Positions 47,763-55,684 of a DNA stretch of 64,000 bases are shown in pieces. The notes under the pieces were generated by a model. It saw only the letters and a program-made list of their open reading frames with translations, ran no database searches and was not told the DNA's origin. Both the position numbers and the translations under genes were made by a program. Within the stretch, counting starts at the first letter, position 1, and each line of letters starts with the position of its first letter. Source of the DNA: Neisseriaceae bacterium (lineage in GTDB: Bacteria; Pseudomonadota; Gammaproteobacteria; Burkholderiales; Neisseriaceae); contig CP046107.1 of NCBI GenBank assembly GCA_016864895.1, positions 248,001-312,000 on the forward strand. Direction: 5' to 3'.

Positions 47763-48791
47763 ATGAATAGAAAAATGAAAAAGTACTTATTTTATTTGTT
47801 ATGGTTGGTAGCAGGGTGTACTTCTGATTATCAAATAGAAACAGAACAAAAACAGGTTAAATTGACGCCTATACAGGATGATGTTTGTCCTGATATCAAT
47901 TGCTTCAACAATAAAATGATTAGTAAAGGAGTTGCAACACAATCACAATTAGAATACTTTTTTAACCGAGTTAATTATAAAGACAGCATTATAAGAGTAA
48001 TGAATAAACCAGGGACATCAAATCCATGGTATATTTTTAAGAAAAATAATGTTTCAAGTATAACAATTCGACAAGGTATTAATTTTTATAATAAAAATAA
48101 ATTAGTGATTAATACTGTATCGAAAAAAACAGGGGTACCACCTGAATATATCTTAGCTATCTTAGGAATGGAAACACGTTATGGTATGATGATGGGGCAT
48201 GAGAACGTTGCAGATTCATTATATACTTTAGCCTTTTATTATCCAAGAAGAGCGCGTTTGTTTCAAAAAGAACTGGAAGAGTTTTTCTTGATGAGTCAAG
48301 AAGCGAATCGAGATCCCTTCACATATAAAGGTAGTTTTGCTGGAGCTATGGGTTACCCACAATTTATGCCTTCTAGCTATCGTAAATGGGCAGTCAGTTA
48401 TTCTGGGAATGATTTCCCTGATATATGGCACAAAGAGGAAGATGCAATTGCTTCTATCGGTAACTATCTTCAACAACATGGATGGCAAAGAGGAGAAGGT
48501 GTTTATTATCCAGTATCTCTTAATATCAATCCTCAATTACAAACAATTATTACTGAAGAAACCAGTTTAAAATACAGTGTTGGTGACTTAAAATCCAAAG
48601 GAGTTAATTTCTTTAACAAATTGCCGGATAATTTAAAAGTTGTTCTATTTAAGTTAGAAACTTCTCCAGGTAGTGATAGTTATTTTGTTGGTTTAAATAA
48701 TTTTTATACTATCTGGAAATATAATAACAGTCATTTATATGTAATGGCAATTGAACAAATCGCTCAAGGTATTCGCAAAGGTATCTATTAA
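47763..48791 (+). CDS. mltB: Membrane-bound lytic murein transglycosylase B
   Basis: Lipoprotein, 342 aa, that cleaves peptidoglycan glycan strands with formation of 1,6-anhydro ends. Signal peptide with lipobox VAGC (Cys19). MltB signatures: ILAILGMETRYGMMMG near residue 135, with the catalytic Glu, GSFAGAMGYPQFMPSSYRKWAV near 195, DIWHKEEDAIASIGNYLQQHGWQ, and FYTIWKYNNSHLYVMAIEQ at the end. An ATG at 47775 is an alternative start. The stop overlaps the dnaX start by one base. Confidence 0.93.
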   Translation: MNRKMKKYLFYLLWLVAGCTSDYQIETEQKQVKLTPIQDDVCPDINCFNNKMISKGVATQSQLEYFFNRVNYKDSIIRVMNKPGTSNPWYIFKKNNVSSITIRQGINFYNKNKLVINTVSKKTGVPPEYILAILGMETRYGMMMGHENVADSLYTLAFYYPRRARLFQKELEEFFLMSQEANRDPFTYKGSFAGAMGYPQFMPSSYRKWAVSYSGNDFPDIWHKEEDAIASIGNYLQQHGWQRGEGVYYPVSLNINPQLQTIITEETSLKYSVGDLKSKGVNFFNKLPDNLKVVLFKLETSPGSDSYFVGLNNFYTIWKYNNSHLYVMAIEQIAQGIRKGIY

Positions 48792-50455
48792 TGGCTTACC
48801 AAGTATTAGCTAGAAAGTTTCGTCCTAAAAAATTTGTAGATTTAGTTGGACAAGAACATGTTACACAGACACTATTAAATTCTGTCCAACAATCTCGATT
48901 GCATCATGCTTATTTACTGACCGGAACTAGAGGGGTTGGTAAAACAACTATTGCACGAATTTTGGCTAAAAGTTTAAATTGTGATAACCCTGTTAATGGT
49001 GAACCATGTGGTCAATGTGATGCTTGCATTTGTATTGATGAAGGACGATTTGTTGATTTATTAGAAATAGATGCAGCCTCTAATACGGGAATTGATAATA
49101 TTCGAGAAGTTTTAGAGAATGCTCAATATATGCCTACTGTCGGTAAATTTAAAGTTTATATCATTGATGAAGTACATATGCTCTCAAAAAGTGCTTTTAA
49201 TGCAATGCTAAAAACATTAGAGGAACCTCCCCCTCATGTTAAGTTCATTTTAGCAACTACTGATCCACATAAAGTTCCGATTACTATTCTAAGTCGTTGT
49301 TTACAATTTGTGTTAAAAAATCTAAATTTGGATCAAATTTTCGATTACTTAAAATATGTTTTAAGTGAAGAAAACATTGCATATGAAGAACCTAGTCTTT
49401 ATTTAATTGCAAAAGCTGCTAATGGATCCATGCGGGATGCTCTAAGTTTATTGGATCAATCAATAGCACTGGCAAATCATCAACTAACTACAGAGGTAGT
49501 ACAAAAAATGTTGGGTGTGGTTGATCAAGATTTTTTGTATGATATTTTCTTAGCATTGAATGCAGACAATAAAACAGAACTCTATACAAAAATTAATCAA
49601 TTGTTATATCAATCTGTGGGATTCAGTGCCCTTTTGGATGAGATGGCGTTAATCTTAAAGGATCTTGCGACTGCCAAATTGTTTTCCTTAGATTTACATC
49701 CTGAAAATGAAAAATTTAGCATACTAGCTAATGTTTTATCAGATGAAGAAATTCAAATTTACTATCAAACAATTATTAATGGTAAAAAAGATCAGGTGAT
49801 TGCACCAGATGAATATACTGGTTTCTTGATGACCATTATGAGGATATTATCATTTAGACCTTATTTTTTTAAAGATAAAAGTCAAAATATTGCTACAATA
49901 TCAGATAACGATCGTTTAAAAAAAAAAATAAATTATGAGAATAATGATTTAATAAAAAAAACTGTCCCAAAACAAGCTATATTAAATCAATCATTTGATG
50001 AAATTTCTCAAGAAGTCAAAAAAAATCACGTTAATAATCATTTAACTAGTAATAATATTGTCATTAGTGTAGATGATTGGTATAGGTATATACAAAAAGT
50101 TAATAAGAAAATTGGCACTTATATAATTTTAACGAAACAACTAGCATTAGTTGGAACAAATAATCAAGGTGTTATTTGTGCTATACAAAATGAAAATGAT
50201 TTTGGTAGAGAGATATTGATTGCAGGGAAAAAAAATATTGAAAAAACTTTTATGAATTTATTTAATCTTCAAGTAACATGGCAACCATGGACTGATAATT
50301 TAATCCCATACCACTCTCTAAAAAAAATACATGATTCTGAAATGGAAAAAAAAGGTTTAGAATATTTACATTCAGACAAGGTAGCAAATAAATTGAAAGA
50401 ATTATTTAAAGGTGAATGGGATGCTCAAAGCATCCGATTTAAAAATATTGATTAA
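48791..50455 (+). CDS. dnaX: DNA polymerase III subunits tau/gamma
   Basis: Clamp-loader ATPase, 554 aa (E. coli tau 643). Walker A TGTRGVGKTTIARILAKSL near residue 45, a zinc-binding CGQCDACICI, Walker B YIIDEVHMLSKSAFNAMLKTLEEPP near 120, and SRC in LSRCLQF. Domains I-III end near residue 370. A polar linker follows with K-rich stretches, then the tau-specific C-terminal domain (ISVDDWYRYIQKVNKKIGTY onward). Codons 376-380 lie in a run of 11 A (49918-49928). Losing one A gives an immediate TAA and gaining one gives TGA three codons later, so slippage would yield a gamma-like form of about 380 aa. Cotranscribed with ybaB and recR. Confidence 0.95.
   Translation: MAYQVLARKFRPKKFVDLVGQEHVTQTLLNSVQQSRLHHAYLLTGTRGVGKTTIARILAKSLNCDNPVNGEPCGQCDACICIDEGRFVDLLEIDAASNTGIDNIREVLENAQYMPTVGKFKVYIIDEVHMLSKSAFNAMLKTLEEPPPHVKFILATTDPHKVPITILSRCLQFVLKNLNLDQIFDYLKYVLSEENIAYEEPSLYLIAKAANGSMRDALSLLDQSIALANHQLTTEVVQKMLGVVDQDFLYDIFLALNADNKTELYTKINQLLYQSVGFSALLDEMALILKDLATAKLFSLDLHPENEKFSILANVLSDEEIQIYYQTIINGKKDQVIAPDEYTGFLMTIMRILSFRPYFFKDKSQNIATISDNDRLKKKINYENNDLIKKTVPKQAILNQSFDEISQEVKKNHVNNHLTSNNIVISVDDWYRYIQKVNKKIGTYIILTKQLALVGTNNQGVICAIQNENDFGREILIAGKKNIEKTFMNLFNLQVTWQPWTDNLIPYHSLKKIHDSEMEKKGLEYLHSDKVANKLKELFKGEWDAQSIRFKNID
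49918..49928 (+). promoter_or_regulatory. A11 slippage tract in dnaX
   Basis: Eleven consecutive A residues reading TTA AAA AAA AAA ATA in frame, just after the clamp-loader core. Stops lie directly in both shifted frames. Two further A8 runs occur in the same linker (around 49954-49961 and 50018-50025). Confidence 0.6.
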
Positions 50456-50469
50456 CTAAGGAGTAAATT

Positions 50470-50802
50470 ATGTTTGGAAAAGCAGGTTTAGGAAATTTGA
50501 TGAAGCAAGCTCAGCAAATGCAAAATAACATGAAAAGGGCACAAGAAGAATTGGCAAATATAGAAGTTCAAGGTGAAGCCGGTGCTGGTGCAATTAAAAT
50601 TATTGCCAGTTGCAATCATGCTGTAAAGCGTGTCATTATCGAAGATAATAGTTTATTAGATGATAAAGAAATGTTAGAGGATCTGATTGTTGCAGCAATG
50701 AATGATACTAACAATAAAATTGAAAGTACAACAAAAGAAAAAATGGGTGCATTTACGAATGGTTTAAATTTACCACCTGGTATGGATCGCTTATTTGGAT
50801 AA
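50470..50802 (+). CDS. ybaB: Nucleoid-associated protein YbaB/EbfC family
   Basis: Small DNA-binding protein, 110 aa. [40 protein letters not shown] and the C-terminal [12 protein letters not shown] are family hallmarks. Placed between dnaX and recR, the conserved order across bacteria, 14 bases after dnaX with AAGGAG as ribosome site. Confidence 0.95.
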   Translation: MFGKAGLGNLMKQAQQMQNNMKRAQEELANIEVQGEAGAGAIKIIASCNHAVKRVIIEDNSLLDDKEMLEDLIVAAMNDTNNKIESTTKEKMGAFTNGLNLPPGMDRLFG

Positions 50803-50884
50803 AATGTTATAAACTTCATCATTAATTGATAACCATTTGCATAGATTACGGCAAATTGTTCTATTTTAATTGGATTGATTAAAC

Positions 50885-51472
50885 ATGAATGCTTTTGATG
50901 AATTAGCTCAAGCACTTGAGATTCTACCTAGTATTGGAACAAAATCTGCAAAAAGAATTGCCTATCATTTACTGCAACACAACAGAGAAGGTACTAAACA
51001 TTTAATCAAATGTTTAGAAAATGCCTTAAAACAAATCAAACATTGCCATCTTTGTAATACATTTTGTGAAAATGATATTTGTGACCTGTGTGCTGACCAA
51101 ACAAGAGATCAATCCCAATTAATGGTGGTACAAATGCCTTTAGATGTTTCTATTATAGAGTCTGCAAATTGCCATAAAGGTCTGTATTTTGTTCTGATGG
51201 GTAGTATACAACCTTTACAAAATATGGATTTAAATTCAATTGCGATTAAAAAACTACTAAATAGACTATATGAAGGTAATGTTAAAGAAATCATTATTGC
51301 CACTAATTGTAATGCGGAAGGAGAGGTAACTGCTCTGGTTTTACAAGAAATACTAAAGAAATTACCTTTTAAGGTAACACGCTTAGCAAGAGGTATGCCT
51401 TTAGGAAGTGAATTAGAGTACACTGACTTAGGTACTTTGGCTCAATCTTTCTATGAAAGAACACCAGTATAG
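50885..51472 (+). CDS. recR: Recombination protein RecR
   Basis: Gap-repair protein of the RecFOR pathway, 195 aa. Helix-hairpin-helix LEILPSIGTKSAKRIAYHLL, zinc finger CHLCNTFCENDICDLC (residues about 57-72), and a TOPRIM domain with IIATNCNAEGEVTALVLQEIL, ending with RLARGMPLGSELEYTDLGTLAQS. Last of the dnaX-ybaB-recR set. grxB starts 13 bases downstream. Confidence 0.95.
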   Translation: MNAFDELAQALEILPSIGTKSAKRIAYHLLQHNREGTKHLIKCLENALKQIKHCHLCNTFCENDICDLCADQTRDQSQLMVVQMPLDVSIIESANCHKGLYFVLMGSIQPLQNMDLNSIAIKKLLNRLYEGNVKEIIIATNCNAEGEVTALVLQEILKKLPFKVTRLARGMPLGSELEYTDLGTLAQSFYERTPV

Positions 51473-51485
51473 AAAAGGAAAAATG

Positions 51486-52133
51486 ATGAAGTTGTATGTT
51501 TATGAGCACTGTCCATATTGTATTAAAGCAAGAATGATTTTAGGTTTTAAAAAAATTCATTTTACTTTAAAGTATTTATTAAATGATGAAGAAAAATTTT
51601 TACTAGATTTAGTAGGGACTAAAGTGGTGCCTGTACTAGAAAAAGATGATGGTACTGCCATGACTGAGAGTCTAGATATCATTGATTATATTGATAATTT
51701 AGACAATCCTATCATTTTGGGAAAACAGGATTTTAGGATACAACAATGGTTATTAACTTTGGGTGATAATTGGCCCAAATTATCACGCCCTCATTATGTA
51801 TTAGCGCCATTCCCAGAATTTAAAACCCAAAAAGCAATCGACTATTTTACCAGAAAAAAAGAGTCCAACTTAGAAGTTTCTTTTGAGGAGTTAAGAAAAC
51901 ATAGTACTAAATATATAGCACATATCAATAAATGCTTAGTCAATCTAGAAACTTTGATAGAAAATGATTGTGCTGTTAATGGTATCTTATCCTTAGATGA
52001 TTTTCACTTATTCCCAGAGCTAAGAAATATGACTCTATTTAAAGGTATTAGATTTCCAAATAAAGTTTTAGCATATGTAAGAAATCTATCCGATTTAAGC
52101 CAAATCCCTTTGTTATATGATTATTCTTTATAA
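51486..52133 (+). CDS. grxB: Glutaredoxin 2 (GrxB)
   Basis: GST-like glutaredoxin, exactly the E. coli length of 215 aa from this start. N-terminal thioredoxin fold MKLYVYEHCPYCIKARMILG with the CPYC redox site (residues 9-12), VGTKVVPVLEKDDGTAMTES with the cis-proline, then an all-helical C-terminal domain. The in-frame ATG at 51453 overlaps recR and gives a non-family extension. GGAAAA lies just before the ATG pair at 51483/51486, and I take the second, which matches family starts. Confidence 0.93.
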   Translation: MKLYVYEHCPYCIKARMILGFKKIHFTLKYLLNDEEKFLLDLVGTKVVPVLEKDDGTAMTESLDIIDYIDNLDNPIILGKQDFRIQQWLLTLGDNWPKLSRPHYVLAPFPEFKTQKAIDYFTRKKESNLEVSFEELRKHSTKYIAHINKCLVNLETLIENDCAVNGILSLDDFHLFPELRNMTLFKGIRFPNKVLAYVRNLSDLSQIPLLYDYSL

Positions 52134-52210
52134 GCATACTCCTGTGAGCGTAATATAATGTATAAAACAAAATTGATAAACAATCTATCCCATTATTTTT
52201 AATAAAACAG

Positions 52211-52238
52211 TTGAAAAAAAATAAAAAATAAAGATAAT
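52211..52238 (+). promoter_or_regulatory. Candidate tonB promoter
   Basis: -35 TTGAAA (52211-52216), 16-base spacer, -10 GATAAT (52233-52238). The -10 is the first half of a Fur-like box, as expected for repression by Fur. Confidence 0.5.
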
Positions 52239-52284
52239 AATTATTATTACCATTTTTTATTATTAGTGATAATTATATTATTTC
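52233..52284 (+). promoter_or_regulatory. Two Fur-box-like sites upstream of tonB
   Basis: Site 1 at 52233-52251, GATAATAATTATTATTACC, matches 15 of 19 positions of the E. coli Fur consensus. Site 2 begins GATAATTATATTATTTC at 52268. In AT-rich DNA such matches can arise by chance, but two sites, one covering the -10 of an iron-uptake gene, are convincing together. Confidence 0.6.
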
Positions 52285-52317
52285 TATGACTTCAAATACT
52301 TAACGTAGGAAAATAGC

Positions 52318-53064
52318 TTGCAAAAATTATATTATAATATCTGTGCCTGGGTACTTGTTACGATTGTGCATTTGATCTCTATATTTTTATTAATGTTCAT
52401 CAGTAATACACCAAAATTCAAACAGGAATTGATTCTTGAGTTAGTTGATATAAATAATTTAACTGGGAAAAGTAATAATATAAATAATAATAGACAAAAT
52501 AAATCTATTAATAATGACAATCAACATAAACTTCAACCTAGCAAACCAGTACAGAAAAAAATTGAAAAAAAACCTCGTGAAAGAATGCTATCAGCAGATG
52601 ACCCAAACTCTCAATTTCACACTATAGAAAACTCTGATAAAGTAAAACCGACCAATAAAAAAACAGATAATAATCATCATCACAAAATAACAGCAGATGC
52701 TGCAGTGACTGCTTCAGGCAAAAATAATGCTTTAGAGATTCAATCAAATAGTAACAATATAATAAAAAATAATTTAAATACTAAAATGATCAATCAACAA
52801 CCTGACTATAATAAGAAATCTAAGCCTCCTTATCCATTACAGGCCAGAAGAATGGGGGTAGAAGGAACTGTAATTCTTGGCGTAAATATTTCAGAAACTG
52901 GTAGTGTTGAAAATATCAGAATAGTTAGGAGCAGTGGCTCTCCTGAATTAGACAGATCTGCCCTAAATACATATAAAAAAGAAAAATTTATACCTCGGAT
53001 TGAAAATAATATTCCTAAAAAATCATATATAGAATTTGGTGTTAATTTCCGCTTAGAAGATTAG
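52318..53064 (+). CDS. tonB: Energy transducer TonB
   Basis: Periplasm-spanning protein, 248 aa, that passes proton-motive force from ExbBD to outer-membrane receptors. One N-terminal membrane segment (ICAWVLVTIVHLISIFLLMF), then an Asn/Lys-rich spacer (residues 45-165) instead of the classical Pro-Glu/Pro-Lys repeats, and the C-terminal TonB domain: KPPYPLQARRMGVEGTVIL, SGSPELDRSALN and IEFGVNFRL. TTG start with GTAGGA 7 bases upstream; no ATG fits the membrane segment. exbB/exbD are not adjacent. Confidence 0.9.
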   Translation: MQKLYYNICAWVLVTIVHLISIFLLMFISNTPKFKQELILELVDINNLTGKSNNINNNRQNKSINNDNQHKLQPSKPVQKKIEKKPRERMLSADDPNSQFHTIENSDKVKPTNKKTDNNHHHKITADAAVTASGKNNALEIQSNSNNIIKNNLNTKMINQQPDYNKKSKPPYPLQARRMGVEGTVILGVNISETGSVENIRIVRSSGSPELDRSALNTYKKEKFIPRIENNIPKKSYIEFGVNFRLED

Positions 53065-53438
53065 TCATCGTATATCACCTCAAATTACCACTAATGAAAT
53101 ACAATTCATCATTTTTAAAAACGAATTTAATTCTATTGGATCAGAGAAAGAAAGAATTATATTTCCTTCTGTTCTATTCACTTAACAACCTTATTACTTG
53201 TACAGAATTTATTGTATTTTTTATATTCAATATTAGCTATCTAGTCACTTTATAATACTATCATTAACCATAAAATGAATAATTGTTTTTTATTGTTATA
53301 GTGAACTATAAACAAGATAAATTGACTAATATGGTGACCAACATGTTATAATGCTCGGCATTAATGTTGATCATCGAGGCCAACACAAATTTGTATAGTT
53401 TTAAATTCTATTGATACTTTACGTCTGGAGGAAATAAA
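53065..53438. other. Intergenic region between tonB and the repeat-protein gene
   Basis: About 375 bases, AT-rich, with no ORF or RNA gene recognised. Its right end holds the promoter of the repeat gene (53322-53352). No terminator for tonB stands out. Confidence 0.55.
53322..53352 (+). promoter_or_regulatory. Promoter of the repeat-protein gene
   Basis: -35 TTGACT (53322-53327) and perfect -10 TATAAT (53347-53352) with a 19-base spacer, slightly long. The transcript would have a leader of about 80 bases that ends in the strong ribosome site TGGAGGAA. Confidence 0.6.
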
Positions 53439-53831
53439 ATGAGAAATTTATTAAAAGTAATGGCTATGTCAATGGCATTTTTTACAGTTTCCAATATCCA
53501 AGCAGAAGGAATTGAAGATTTCCTAGAAAATCTACAAAAAGAACTTCAAAAACAGTCCGGTGGTCCTCAACAAGCACAATCTGCGGGAGTCATTGAAGAT
53601 TTCTTAGAAAATCTACAAAAAGAGCTTCAAAAACAGTCCGGTGGTCCTCAACAAGCACAATCTGCAGGAGTCATTGAAGATTTCTTAGAAAATCTACAAA
53701 AAGAGCTTCAAAAACAGTCCGGTGGTCCTCAACAAGCACAATCTGCAGGGATCACTGAAGATTTATTAGACAATCTACAAAGAGAACTTCAAAAGCAGTC
53801 TGGTGGTTCTCAATCAGCACAGTCCTCTTAA
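53439..53831 (+). CDS. Exported protein of four 27-residue tandem repeats
   Basis: Not recognised. Length 130 aa. A Sec signal peptide (residues 1-22, cleavage after SNIQA) is followed by four repeat units and nothing else: residues 25-51, 52-78, 79-105 and 106-130. Each unit begins with an amphipathic helix, IEDFLENLQKELQKQ, followed by a flexible SGG-containing Gln/Ala/Ser-rich linker. Units 1-3 are identical in protein, and the last is diverged and two residues shorter. Strong TGGAGGAA ribosome site, own promoter and own terminator, so it is a well-expressed single-gene unit. Could be a periplasmic or secreted helical-bundle, adhesive or lipid-binding peptide; function unknown. Confidence 0.85.
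   Translation: MRNLLKVMAMSMAFFTVSNIQAEGIEDFLENLQKELQKQSGGPQQAQSAGVIEDFLENLQKELQKQSGGPQQAQSAGVIEDFLENLQKELQKQSGGPQQAQSAGITEDLLDNLQRELQKQSGGSQSAQSS
53511..53828 (+). repeat. 81-bp tandem repeats, four units
   Basis: Units at 53511-53591, 53592-53672, 53673-53753 and 53754-53828. Units 1 to 3 differ by only a few silent bases, so the array expanded recently or is kept uniform by recombination. Unit 4 carries several changes and lacks the last six bases. Confidence 0.93.
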
Positions 53832-53847
53832 AGTTTATTTACCTTAT

Positions 53848-53886
53848 AAAAAAACCATCTGTATCCTAGTGACAGATGGTTTTTTA
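53848..53886 (+). terminator. Terminator of the repeat-protein gene
   Basis: AAAAAACCATCTGT / ACAGATGGTTTTTT, a 14-bp stem with a 9-base loop and T-run. Confidence 0.92.
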
Positions 53887-53948
53887 TTCATTTTTATGAA
53901 AATGAGTTAGAATAGTGGATTATAAATAGTAACTCATATTACTCGTAT

Positions 53949-55127
53949 ATGTTAATTGATTTCTTTTTTGAACTAAGAAGAGTAAAAATCCCCGTTTCAA
54001 TAAGGGAATGGTTAGATCTAATCAAGGCTCTAGAACAACATATTATATTCGCCTCAATAGATGATTTTTATCAAATATCAAGATTAATTTTGATTAAAAA
54101 TGAAAAATATTATGATAAATTCGATCAAGTATTTGCTTATTATTTTGAGGGGGTTGCACAGATTGATCTTGATATTGAATCTTTCAATATTCCAAAAGAA
54201 TGGTTAGTAAAACAACTAGAAAAATACTTTACCCCTCAAGAGCTGGAAAATATTAAATCTCAAGGTGATCTGAACAAATTAATGGAATTATTTAAACAAC
54301 GTTTACGAGAACAAAAAAAAAGACACCAAGGTGGTAATAAATGGATTGGAACAGCAGGAATATCTCCTTTTGGTGCTTTTGGCTATAATCCAGAAGGTTT
54401 TAGGATTGATCAATTTAAATCAAACCATAGAAAAGCAATTAAAGTTTGGGAAAAACGACAATTTAAAGATCTAGATGAGGATAACCAACTAGATACTAGA
54501 AATATGCAATTGGCTTTAAGACGGCTGAGAATTCTTACTAAAAATAAAAATAATGAAATCTTAGATTTAGGTGAAACTATCAAAGCTACTGCTAAAAATG
54601 CAGGTTTGTTAGATATTAAAAACCAATATGAAAGACATAATGCTGTTAAAGTATTACTATTTTTTGACGTAGGTGGCTCTATGGATGACTACGTCTATCT
54701 ATCTCGACAACTCTTTCAAGCTGTAAAAAATGAATTCAAAAATATGGTCATTTTTTACTTTCATAATTGTGTATACGAATTTGTTTGGCAAAATAATGAA
54801 CGTAGATACAGCGAAACAATATTAACTAACGATATTATTCGAAGATATGAATCTAATTATAAAGTAATTTTTGTAGGAGATGCGAGCATGTCACCTTACG
54901 AAATTAATTATCCAGGTGGTAGTGTGGAACATTTCAATCAAGAACCTGGTAGGGTCTGGATAAATCGTATAACAAATTATTTTAACCATGTGGTATGGTT
55001 AAATCCTGTACAAAAAAAATATTGGGGATATACGCCATCAATAGGCATAATGAGAGAATTAGTGTTAGGAAATATGTACCCGTTAACGATTGAAGGTATC
55101 ATTAAAGCAATTAAGTCAATAAGTTGA
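53949..55127 (+). CDS. VWA-domain protein, CoxE-like
   Basis: Length 392 aa. N-terminal helical region typical of the CoxE group (LIDFFFELRRVKIPVSIREWL), a middle stretch rich in charged residues with GTAGISPFGAFGYNPEGFRI, and a C-terminal von Willebrand A domain with the metal-ion site VLLFFDVGGSMDDYVYLSRQL (DxGxS) near residue 240 and FVGDASMSPYEI later. Such proteins usually partner a MoxR-type AAA ATPase to load or activate metal enzymes, but no MoxR gene is adjacent here. Target unknown. Confidence 0.82.
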   Translation: MLIDFFFELRRVKIPVSIREWLDLIKALEQHIIFASIDDFYQISRLILIKNEKYYDKFDQVFAYYFEGVAQIDLDIESFNIPKEWLVKQLEKYFTPQELENIKSQGDLNKLMELFKQRLREQKKRHQGGNKWIGTAGISPFGAFGYNPEGFRIDQFKSNHRKAIKVWEKRQFKDLDEDNQLDTRNMQLALRRLRILTKNKNNEILDLGETIKATAKNAGLLDIKNQYERHNAVKVLLFFDVGGSMDDYVYLSRQLFQAVKNEFKNMVIFYFHNCVYEFVWQNNERRYSETILTNDIIRRYESNYKVIFVGDASMSPYEINYPGGSVEHFNQEPGRVWINRITNYFNHVVWLNPVQKKYWGYTPSIGIMRELVLGNMYPLTIEGIIKAIKSIS

Positions 55128-55135
55128 ATAACAAA

Positions 55136-55684
55136 TTAAAATTTACCTAATAAATCATCAACCTGTTTCACTCTTTCTGATACTGTGCCTGAAATAACCG
55201 AAAATGGTAACTCTCTCTTTAATAATTCTTCTTTCATTAAATCAAAAATATATTCTCTATCATTGGGTCTATCTCTTAAAACATCAAATTCCCATGGAAC
55301 ATCGACATCTGTTAATAAATAATATTCTTTAGGATTCCGATTTAAACAAGCTTCAACTATTTCTTGTGGTGCTTTTTGGAAATAGATATGTGAGTAAATA
55401 TATAAAGTAAGTGGATTAGTATCTAAAAATATAAAATTATTAGCCAATGAGCTGTATTTCTTCTCATCTTCTAATTGGCCTTTAAGTACAAGTGGCATAT
55501 CCTCCCAAGCACAAGGTTTTTGCTCAGCATCCCATTTTTTTTGACTATATTCACGCAAGTATTCAGGTACATAAACAGTATTGTACCTAGGTGCTAATAT
55601 TTCACATAAGGTTGTCTTACCTGTAGATTCTGGTCCAATCAGTGTAATCGGTTGAATTAATTTTTGGTTAGATACTTTTTCCAT
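55136..55684 (-). CDS. NadR-like ribosylnicotinamide kinase domain protein
   Basis: P-loop kinase of 182 aa resembling the C-terminal domain of NadR: LIGPESTGKTTLCEILA (Walker A, residue 17 on), TVYVPEYLREY, FLDTNPLTLYIYSHIYF, LLTDVDVPWEFDVLRDRPNDRE and a C-terminal ERVKQVDDLL. It would phosphorylate nicotinamide riboside to NMN. NadR's repressor and NMN adenylyltransferase domains are absent, so another enzyme must finish NAD synthesis. It overlaps pnuC by 28 bases, which fits a transport-and-trap pair. Confidence 0.85.
   Translation of the reverse strand: MEKVSNQKLIQPITLIGPESTGKTTLCEILAPRYNTVYVPEYLREYSQKKWDAEQKPCAWEDMPLVLKGQLEDEKKYSSLANNFIFLDTNPLTLYIYSHIYFQKAPQEIVEACLNRNPKEYYLLTDVDVPWEFDVLRDRPNDREYIFDLMKEELLKRELPFSVISGTVSERVKQVDDLLGKF

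Noticed and set aside
53511-53828. Regular repeats as a possible CRISPR array
   Set aside because: Units are 81 bp, contiguous without unique spacers, and encode an in-frame protein.
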